This document shows, one piece after another, positions 5,991 to 11,521 of a stretch of 11,521 nt of DNA (positions within the stretch are counted from its first letter, which is position 1; each line of letters opens with the position of its first letter). The notes under the pieces were generated by a model. The model had not been told where the DNA came from and did not search any database. It saw nothing but the letters and a program-made list of their open reading frames with translations. Position numbers and translations under genes: made by a program. Source of the DNA: Candidatus Gastranaerophilales bacterium (GTDB taxonomy: Bacteria > Cyanobacteriota > Vampirovibrionia > Gastranaerophilales > Gastranaerophilaceae); assembly GCA_905235825.1 (NCBI GenBank), contig CAJONH010000236.1, forward strand, positions 1 through 11,521, written 5' to 3'.

Positions 5991-7619
5991 ATGGGAAATG
6001 ACTCAGGAAAAAAATCGGTTAAATTTGTTTTCATTGCTATTATAGTTTTATTATTTACTGTTTTCTATATAGCTGTTCCAAGTAAAAATTCTACTAAAAC
6101 AAATGTTAAGTCATTTGAAGATATGCTTGAATATAGAAATTTTGATAATAACTCAATTCAAAATCAATCCGAAAAATTACCCCCTGATGATATTGAGAAA
6201 AATGATGAAAATTATATTCAATCTTCTGAACAGGACAGTCATTATACTTCTCAAAATCAAAATTATAACAATAACGAAATAACAAATACTCGAAATCTTT
6301 ACAATGAATTATTGGATAATTTTGCACAATATCCTGCAGTGAGTGTACTAGCCGTCAAAGAAATAGTAAATGAATTGCTGTTGGCAAAAGGATATCCTGA
6401 AAATTCCTTTAATATAGTTTTTTCTGATGTTGATTATGATTTGAATTCGCCTTTTGATTACTATAAATTCGCCGAACTAAACATTTTAACCGGAACAATA
6501 AATATTAATACGGCTATGTTGGAAAATTCTGACATAAAGACTGTTGTTGCAGTTTTGGCTCATGAAATTGATTTTGCTGATAAAATTTTAATGGTACGCA
6601 AATCTCTTGGTATGGAGCAATTTAGTAATATTTTTGCCGAAAAGGGTATTCCGGGGCTTAATGTCGGTTTCTGGAGCAGCAAATCTTTTTATGCTGATAC
6701 CGATAAATTTAATAAGGAACTGTTTGTTAATGCTTTAAAGGATTTATTGGTTGATAAAAATTATTTGCCTATTAATCCTTATGAAAATTTTAATCGTTTG
6801 CTGAAAACTTTCCAAAACCCGTTAAAAGTAAGTGCTTATAATACTTCAAATTATATTTTCGATTATTATAATGTATCTGATAATTTTGAGTCTTTTAAAG
6901 ATATTATTCAAAAATTTCAATTGATTGATACAAAATTACAGGATATACTAAATAAAACAGAGTTTATAAGTTCCGAAAAAGATGCTGTTTTTAACTACTT
7001 TTATGCAAATGCTATAAAGAACTCAATTCGTGAATTTTATAGTGAATTTAACTCTTGCATAGAAAACAAGGAGGGAAATTTAAATACTTTTTGGGATGAT
7101 TATGAAAAAAAATATTTTGCTTTTAATAAATACGGAAAAGTAACTGATAAAATATATAAAGAAATTTCTACACTTCTAAACAATGTTAATGATAGTATTC
7201 AGCAGGATATTAATCTTTCCGAAACAGCAGCAGCCCTTCAATGTAAAATAAATACATTAAAATATAATCTTTATAATGATATAGATATTAAACAATTAAG
7301 AAGTTCTATATTAAATTATCTGCAATATATAAAAAAGGAAGGTGTTGATAATCCCAAACAAGAGTTAAACTCGCTTCTTCTTTTGCTTTGTATTGATAAC
7401 GGACTTTATACCAATAATAAAGATAAAGATATTTCTTTGTATTCTTTGAATATTCCCCAAGAAATTCAAATATTATATAATATTAAAAAGAACCGCAGAT
7501 TTGTATTTTTATATAACAATTCCGAGTTCAAATTAACAAATACACAACAAAGCAGTGAAAGTGCCAAACTTATTGAATTGTTAAATAGCTCCAGAGTAAA
7601 TTTAAAAAGTCTGAATTAA
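5991..7619 (+). CDS. membrane-anchored protein with degenerate M48-like motif (HEIDF)
   Basis: A 542-residue protein from ATG 5991, which has AAAGG 9 nt upstream and lies 18 nt after the predicted transcription start. A basic N-terminus (GKKSVK) and one hydrophobic helix at about 10-30 (FVFIAIIVLLFTVFYIAV) form an uncleaved signal anchor, placing the rest outside the cytoplasm. Residues about 32-100 are an Asn/Gln/Ser-rich linker. The next part (about 100-260) contains TVVAVLAHEIDFADKI, which resembles the M48 peptidase helix xVLAHExxH, but the second zinc His is replaced by Phe (H191, E192, F195). The C-terminal 300 residues are helical, Asn/Lys/Tyr-rich and unassigned. It is therefore probably a non-catalytic relative of a peptidase, or a protein that binds metal differently. 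Relationship to M48 rests on one motif and is moderate at best. Confidence 0.7.
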   Translation: MGNDSGKKSVKFVFIAIIVLLFTVFYIAVPSKNSTKTNVKSFEDMLEYRNFDNNSIQNQSEKLPPDDIEKNDENYIQSSEQDSHYTSQNQNYNNNEITNTRNLYNELLDNFAQYPAVSVLAVKEIVNELLLAKGYPENSFNIVFSDVDYDLNSPFDYYKFAELNILTGTININTAMLENSDIKTVVAVLAHEIDFADKILMVRKSLGMEQFSNIFAEKGIPGLNVGFWSSKSFYADTDKFNKELFVNALKDLLVDKNYLPINPYENFNRLLKTFQNPLKVSAYNTSNYIFDYYNVSDNFESFKDIIQKFQLIDTKLQDILNKTEFISSEKDAVFNYFYANAIKNSIREFYSEFNSCIENKEGNLNTFWDDYEKKYFAFNKYGKVTDKIYKEISTLLNNVNDSIQQDINLSETAAALQCKINTLKYNLYNDIDIKQLRSSILNYLQYIKKEGVDNPKQELNSLLLLLCIDNGLYTNNKDKDISLYSLNIPQEIQILYNIKKNRRFVFLYNNSEFKLTNTQQSSESAKLIELLNSSRVNLKSLN

Positions 7620-7830
7620 TATGTATATAAACAATACAAATATTAATTCTTTAATTTCATTACAAAAAGATGTTGGATAGTAATTTGTTGTTTATTATTT
7701 TTATTGGGATTTATATACAAATTTACACGGTTTAATATATTTAGATGGTTTAAAATTATATTTGAGATACAATTATAGATATAAATTATTTTTTGTTGTG
7801 TATCATAAAGAAAGGAAAAAGGACTGTAAT

Positions 7831-9915
7831 ATGCCTCAGCTTATGGAAAATAAGGAAATATACCCAAAAACTTCTTTTATTTCCGGGAAATGGAATGATG
7901 AAATAAATGTCAGAGATTTTATACAAAAAAATTACACTCCCTATGAGGGGAATTCAAGTTTTTTAGCTGAACCTACGGAAGCAACAAAAAAATTATGGAA
8001 TAAATGTCTTGATTTATTCCGTCATGAGCGGGAAAACGGCGGTGTATCCGATATGGATACCAAAATTGTATCATCTATAACATCGCATAAAGCCGGATAT
8101 ATAGATAAAGATATTGAAACTATTGTTGGTTTACAGACCGATGAGCCTTTAAAACGTTCAATGCAGCCTTTTGGCGGAATAAGAATGGCAGAGAGTGCAT
8201 GTTCTTCTTATGGTTATACAGTAGATAAAGAAATAAGCGAAATTTTCAGAAAATACAGAAAAACTCATAATCAAGGCGTATTTGATGCATATACTCCCGA
8301 AATGAAAAAAGCAAGGCATGCTGCAATTTTAACGGGATTACCCGATGCATACGGCAGAGGTCGTATTATCGGTGATTACAGAAGGGTCGCTCTATACGGA
8401 ATAGACAGATTAATTGAAGATAAATTAGAACAGCATGCTTCAATTGACGGTGAAATGACTCCGGATAAAATTCAATTAAAAGAAGAAATTGCCGAGCAGA
8501 TTAATGCTTTAAGAGATATGATTGAACTGGGTAAAATATATGGTTTTGATATATCCAAACCTGCAAGAAATGCCAAAGAGGCCGTTCAATGGTTATATTT
8601 CGGCTATTTAAGTGCGGTAAAAGAACAAAACGGTGCTGCAATGAGTATAGGCAGAACTTCTACTTTCCTCGATATATATATCGAAAGAGATTTAAAAGAA
8701 GGTATTATAACGGAAGTTCAAGCTCAAGAATTGATTGATCATTTTATAATGAAACTAAGACTTGTAAAATTTGCAAGAACCCCTGAATATAATGCTCTGT
8801 TTTCGGGCGATCCTACATGGATTACAGAATCAATCGGAGGTATGGGAATTGACGGAAGAACTCTCGTTACAAAAAATTCGTTCAGATATCTGCATACTTT
8901 AGAAAATTTAGGAACAGCTCCCGAACCGAATTTGACAATTTTATGGTCAACAAGATTACCGCATAATTTTAAAAAATATGCAGCACATATTTCAATTAAA
9001 ACCTCCTCTGTTCAATATGAAAATGACGATATGATGAGGGCTGTTCACGGTGATGATTATGCAATAGCCTGTTGTGTTTCATCAATGGTTGTAGGAAAAG
9101 AAATGCAATTTTTCGGTGCAAGAGCAAATCTGGCAAAATGTCTTCTATATGCAATCAACGGCGGTATTGATGAAAGATTAAAAGAGCAGGTTGGACCTAA
9201 ATATCGTCCTATTACATCCGAATATCTTGATTATAATGAAGTTATGGAAAAATATAACGATATGATGGAGTGGCTTGCCGGACTATACGTTAATACATTA
9301 AACGTAATTCATTATATGCATGATAAATACTGCTATGAAAAGGCACAAATGGCACTGCACGACAGAGATGTAAAACGTTATTTTGCAACGGGTATTGCAG
9401 GTTTATCAGTTGTTGCGGATTCTCTTTCCGCAATTAAATATGCAAAAGTAAAAACAATACGTGATGAAAACGGCATAGTTGTTGACTATGAAATTGAAGG
9501 TGATTTCCCTAAATACGGAAATAATGATGACAGAGTTGATAAAATTGCGGTTGATTTGGTTCATAATTTTATGAATAAAATCAGAAAACATTATACTTAT
9601 AGAAATTCAATACCTACGATGTCAATTTTGACTATCACATCTAATGTTGTATACGGAAAAAAGACCGGAAATACTCCTGATGGGCGGAAAGAAGGAGTTC
9701 CGCTTGCTCCGGGGGCAAATCCAATGCACGGCAGGGATGAAAACGGAGCAGCTGCATCATTGGCATCAGTGGCCAAACTTCCTTTTAATGATGCTCAGGA
9801 CGGTATTTCAAATACATTTTCCATTATTCCCAATGCATTAGGTAAAGATGAAATCTTTATGGAAGATTTTTTGTTTAATTTTGATTGCGGCTGCTGTGAA
9901 ACAAATTTAAATTAA
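7831..9915 (+). CDS. pflB: formate C-acetyltransferase (pyruvate formate-lyase) catalytic core, lacking the glycyl-radical domain
   Basis: Converts pyruvate and CoA to formate and acetyl-CoA in the cytoplasm under anaerobic conditions. From ATG 7831 (AGGA 7 nt upstream; an in-frame extension to 7762 lacks a ribosome binding site) the product has 694 residues, against about 760 for the E. coli enzyme. Sequence is close to E. coli PFL throughout: TGLPDAYGRGRIIGDYRRVA (about 168-187), the active-site pair in DDYAIACCVSSM (Cys414-Cys415, equivalent to E. coli 418-419), FFGARANLAK, HYMHDKYCYEKA, and ITSNVVYGKKTGNTPDGR near the end. The glycyl-radical motif RVSGYA is absent: after NALGKDE the chain runs into a unique tail, DFLFNFDCGCCETNLN, and stops. 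The missing domain is encoded by the next gene, so an active enzyme needs two polypeptides. The stop overlaps the next ribosome binding site. No convincing promoter or Fnr-type site was found in 7620-7830. Confidence 0.93.
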   Translation: MPQLMENKEIYPKTSFISGKWNDEINVRDFIQKNYTPYEGNSSFLAEPTEATKKLWNKCLDLFRHERENGGVSDMDTKIVSSITSHKAGYIDKDIETIVGLQTDEPLKRSMQPFGGIRMAESACSSYGYTVDKEISEIFRKYRKTHNQGVFDAYTPEMKKARHAAILTGLPDAYGRGRIIGDYRRVALYGIDRLIEDKLEQHASIDGEMTPDKIQLKEEIAEQINALRDMIELGKIYGFDISKPARNAKEAVQWLYFGYLSAVKEQNGAAMSIGRTSTFLDIYIERDLKEGIITEVQAQELIDHFIMKLRLVKFARTPEYNALFSGDPTWITESIGGMGIDGRTLVTKNSFRYLHTLENLGTAPEPNLTILWSTRLPHNFKKYAAHISIKTSSVQYENDDMMRAVHGDDYAIACCVSSMVVGKEMQFFGARANLAKCLLYAINGGIDERLKEQVGPKYRPITSEYLDYNEVMEKYNDMMEWLAGLYVNTLNVIHYMHDKYCYEKAQMALHDRDVKRYFATGIAGLSVVADSLSAIKYAKVKTIRDENGIVVDYEIEGDFPKYGNNDDRVDKIAVDLVHNFMNKIRKHYTYRNSIPTMSILTITSNVVYGKKTGNTPDGRKEGVPLAPGANPMHGRDENGAAASLASVAKLPFNDAQDGISNTFSIIPNALGKDEIFMEDFLFNFDCGCCETNLN

Positions 9916-9925
9916 GGAGAAAAAT

Positions 9926-10165
9926 ATGACGACTATGCAGGAAGAAAATTTGATTAATTTACTTGACGGATATGTTGAAAAAGGCGGTCATCATTTAAAT
10001 GTTAATGTATTTAACAGAGAAACTCTTATTGATGCTCAGGCTCATCCCGAAAAATATCCTCAATTAACGGTCAGAGTTTCAGGCTATGCCGTTAATTTTA
10101 ATAAATTAACAAAAGAACAGCAGGATGATGTTATTTCAAGAACTTTTCATTCATCTTTAGGTTAA
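9926..10165 (+). CDS. grcA: stand-alone glycyl-radical domain of pyruvate formate-lyase (GrcA/YfiD-like)
   Basis: A 79-residue protein equivalent to the C-terminal domain of PFL and to the C-terminal half of E. coli GrcA (127 residues). It contains GGHHLNVNVFNRETLIDA, PEKYPQLTVRVSGYAVNF and TKEQQDDVISRTF; Gly53 in RVSGYA is the residue that carries the radical (E. coli PFL Gly734). It also starts earlier than GrcA-type homology alone, with ENLINLLDGY matching PFL's linker. Unlike E. coli GrcA it has no extra N-terminal repair-protein segment and its core partner lacks this domain, so here it is probably an essential subunit and not a spare part. AAGGAG 6 nt before the ATG overlaps the pflB stop, giving efficient re-initiation. 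Its frame is closed just upstream by TAA at 9908-9910. The activase gene follows after 4 nt. Confidence 0.92.
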   Translation: MTTMQEENLINLLDGYVEKGGHHLNVNVFNRETLIDAQAHPEKYPQLTVRVSGYAVNFNKLTKEQQDDVISRTFHSSLG

Positions 10166-10169
10166 TTTA

Positions 10170-10901
10170 ATGACTGAATTAAAAGGCAATATTCATTCTG
10201 TTGAAACCTGCGGAACCGTTGACGGGCCGGGAGTGCGTTTTGTTATTTTTATGCAAGGGTGTCCTATGCGTTGTTTGTATTGTCATAATCCTGACACGTG
10301 GAATTTATACTGCGATAACAAAATGAGTATTTCTGAAATATATAATAAATATGAAGGAGTAAAAGAATTTTGCAAAGGCGGAATAACTGTTACAGGCGGT
10401 GAACCTTTAGTTCAAATTGATTTTGTAACAGAGCTTTTTAAACAATTTAAATTAAGAAATATACATACTGCTTTAGATACATCGGGTATTTTGTTTAATC
10501 CGGAAAATACGGAAAAATTTGATATTTTAATTAAATATACCGATTTAGTTATTCTTGATATAAAACATATCAAGAATAACGAACATATAAAACTTACAGG
10601 ACATTCAAACAAAAATATAAAAGCATTTGCACAATATTTATCGGATAATAAAATTCCCGTATGGATAAGACATGTTTTAGTTCCCGAAATTACATTTAAT
10701 AAAGAATATTTAATTGAACTCGGTAAATTTTTAAAAACACTAAAAAATATAAAAGCACTTGATGTACTGCCGTATCACGATATGGGAAGAAAAAAATATG
10801 AACAGCTTGGTATTGAATATCCGTTAAAAGACATTAATCCGTTAACAAAAGAACAGGCGATTACAGGTCGAAATTATATTTTAGACGGCTTAAAAAATTA
10901 A
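10170..10901 (+). CDS. pflA: pyruvate formate-lyase-activating enzyme (radical SAM)
   Basis: Installs the glycyl radical on PFL using S-adenosylmethionine and a [4Fe-4S] cluster. The 243 residues match the usual length (E. coli 246). HSVETCGTVDGPGVRFVIF is typical of PFL activases, and the cluster motif CPMRCLYC gives Cys31, Cys35 and Cys38 in the CxxxCxxC spacing. TVTGGEPL supplies the SAM-binding GGE motif. Further family features include LDIKHI and a YHDMGRKKYEQLG C-terminal segment. It starts 4 nt after the stop of the glycyl-radical gene, with only a weak ribosome binding site, so translation is probably coupled. Its natural target here would be the separate 79-residue protein and not an intact PFL. 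The gene ends 10 nt before the stop of the convergent minus-strand gene, with no clear terminator. Confidence 0.95.
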   Translation: MTELKGNIHSVETCGTVDGPGVRFVIFMQGCPMRCLYCHNPDTWNLYCDNKMSISEIYNKYEGVKEFCKGGITVTGGEPLVQIDFVTELFKQFKLRNIHTALDTSGILFNPENTEKFDILIKYTDLVILDIKHIKNNEHIKLTGHSNKNIKAFAQYLSDNKIPVWIRHVLVPEITFNKEYLIELGKFLKTLKNIKALDVLPYHDMGRKKYEQLGIEYPLKDINPLTKEQAITGRNYILDGLKN

Positions 10902-10911
10902 TATTTTAACC

Positions 10912-11232
10912 TTATATTTTTAAATTGTCGGGAATATACTTCGTCCAATCTTTATCCAATTTATCAAAAAAGTTATGAGCATCCAACACGTCATCATAAC
11001 TGATAGGCATAGGGCAGGGTTTAAATTCCAAAGGTTCATCGTCTTTTACACAATCTTTGCCCGTTCCTAAAAGTGCAATTCCGAAACCTTTTCCGCAATC
11101 GGGACAAGTTATTCTTAATACCAGCAGTTCTTTTTCTTCTCTGATTACGGTAATGGCATTTTCGTCAAAATCGTGCCTGCATACACTGCAGCACATTCCT
11201 GATAATAATTTTTTTAACTTCGATTTTTCCAT
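10912..11232 (-). CDS. zinc-ribbon-like small hypothetical protein
   Basis: A 106-residue protein without a recognised family name. The N-terminus is basic (MEKSKLKKLL), then MCCSVCRHDFD (Cys14, 15, 18) and ITCPDCGKGFGIALLG (Cys43, 46) form two CxxC knuckles about 25 residues apart, the layout of a zinc ribbon. Cys61 and Cys73 (the latter as KPCPMP) are additional. The C-terminal third is acidic and predicted helical (SYDDVLDAHNFFDKLDKDW). Such ribbons often bind nucleic acid or partner proteins, but nothing here specifies which. The ribosome binding site is weak (AAGAA near the ATG). It converges on pflA with a 10-nt gap and diverges from the small membrane-peptide gene at 11324. Confidence 0.75.
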   Translation of the reverse strand: MEKSKLKKLLSGMCCSVCRHDFDENAITVIREEKELLVLRITCPDCGKGFGIALLGTGKDCVKDDEPLEFKPCPMPISYDDVLDAHNFFDKLDKDWTKYIPDNLKI

Positions 11233-11323
11233 GATTTCTTAATAATTATCCTATAAAAATGTTTAAAAATACAGTATTTTGGGTATTGTATAAGTGTAAA
11301 GATATAAAAAAAGGAAATGTGTT

Positions 11324-11422
11324 ATGGACGGTCTCTATCTGGTTTTATTTGCAGGGTTCATGTATTTCTTACTCATTGGATTGCCTTCAATGTTGGAAAA
11401 GAAACATCTTGAAGCTCACTAA
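11324..11422 (+). CDS. 32-residue single-pass membrane peptide
   Basis: ATG 11324 is preceded by AAGGAAA at 11311-11317, a good ribosome binding site 6-8 nt upstream. The product, MDGLYLVLFAGFMYFLLIGL followed by PSMLEKKHLEAH, has one 18-20-residue hydrophobic helix with a short acidic-free N-terminus and a charged C-terminal tail, so it should sit in the inner membrane with the tail in the cytoplasm or N-out depending on charge. Codons look like the rest of the window. The family is unknown; such peptides are often regulators or subunits of membrane complexes. A minus-strand frame that continues beyond the right edge overlaps its last 48 nt, which is unusual and makes one of the two suspect. 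Its neighbour at 11232 is divergent. Confidence 0.55.
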   Translation: MDGLYLVLFAGFMYFLLIGLPSMLEKKHLEAH

Positions 11423-11521
11423 CTTTCAAATAGGAATCTAATCTGGTTTCGCACTCTGCCGCCGTGTCAACCCCGCCGGCAAAGTGCTCACTTTTTAAAG
11501 TCACCACTCCCAAATTTCGTT
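11373..11521 (-). other. possible partial minus-strand reading frame in a GC-rich patch
   Basis: On the minus strand a frame of 48 codons enters from the window edge and ends at TGA (11373-11375). It reads like VVTLKSEHFAGGVDTAAECE and on to LKVSELQDVSFPTLKAIQ, without rare residues. About 11441-11489 is near 65% GC, against a strongly AT-rich background. Open frames are expected in GC-rich DNA, and it overlaps the better-supported peptide gene at 11324, so it may be the end of a neighbouring gene, a repeat or nothing. Confidence 0.3.
11451..11487. repeat. GC-rich imperfect hairpin at the right edge
   Basis: Arms 11451-11461 (GCACTCTGCCG) and 11477-11487 (CGGCAAAGTGC) pair with a single C/A mismatch around a 15-nt loop. 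No T run of terminator length follows directly on either strand (only CTCACTTTTT further on). It could be a repetitive extragenic element or part of the partial frame above. Confidence 0.5.

Noticed and set aside
7621..7680. 19-codon frame MYINNTNINSLISLQKDVG resembling a flagellin N-terminus
   Set aside because: It has no ribosome binding site, lies at the end of another gene in very AT-rich DNA, and the match is too short; no flagellar gene is nearby.
7762..7830. N-terminal extension of pflB from 7762
   Set aside because: The extra 23 residues are unlike PFL, no ribosome binding site precedes 7762, and MPQLMENKEI from 7831 has one at the right spacing.
9905..9930. Programmed +1 frameshift at the pflB stop to fuse core and glycyl-radical domain
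   Set aside because: Skipping one T at AAT TAA would join the frames, but the AAGGAG right after the stop and an ATG at proper spacing indicate ordinary re-initiation; the inserted tail would also remain. Mass spectrometry for a fused chain would settle it.

Overview
The window is AT-rich (GC-rich only in a few short patches), gene-dense and probably from a fermentative, anaerobic gut bacterium. Several things point, by inference and not proof, to a Gastranaerophilales-type (Vampirovibrionia/Melainabacteria) genome: small lineage-specific proteins with an N-terminal 'SFGS/LFGN' motif, tRNA genes that do not encode the 3' CCA, pyruvate formate-lyase fermentation, and promoters of the extended -10 type (TGnTATAAT). 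No transposase, integrase, CRISPR array, rRNA or phage gene was seen.

Layout. 2-580: the 3' end of a TupA-like ATP-grasp gene, followed 3 nt later by a 96-residue peptide with ten cysteines after a GG motif. 581-770: a structured intergenic stretch flanked by an 8-nt direct repeat, ending in a strong terminator. 846-1419: a small Cys-rich protein and a convergent small hypothetical gene with its terminator. 1606-2901: a spermidine-synthase-like gene converging with no gap on an unknown 135-residue gene. 2902-3283: a non-coding divergent region. 3284-5104: a HExxH protein with a tetrapeptide (TTAS) minisatellite and a C-terminal membrane anchor. 5211-5440: tRNA-Lys(CTT) and tRNA-Leu(TAG) with a promoter and a terminator. 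5638-7619: a Met-rich small protein, then a membrane-anchored protein with a degenerate M48-like motif (HEIDF). 7831-10901: the pyruvate formate-lyase operon. 10912-11232: a zinc-ribbon-like protein on the minus strand. 11324-11422: a 32-residue membrane peptide. The right edge is abruptly GC-rich with a hairpin and an open minus-strand frame.

The best understood unit is the pfl operon. It encodes the PFL catalytic core (Cys-Cys present), the glycyl-radical domain as a separate 79-residue protein, and the radical-SAM activase PflA. The core stops before the glycyl-radical domain, and the second gene has its own strong ribosome binding site, so the enzyme appears to be naturally split and to assemble from two chains. 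The most speculative item is the ATP-grasp plus Cys-rich GG-peptide pair at the left edge, which could be a peptide-modification or surface-peptide locus but is cut by the window boundary.
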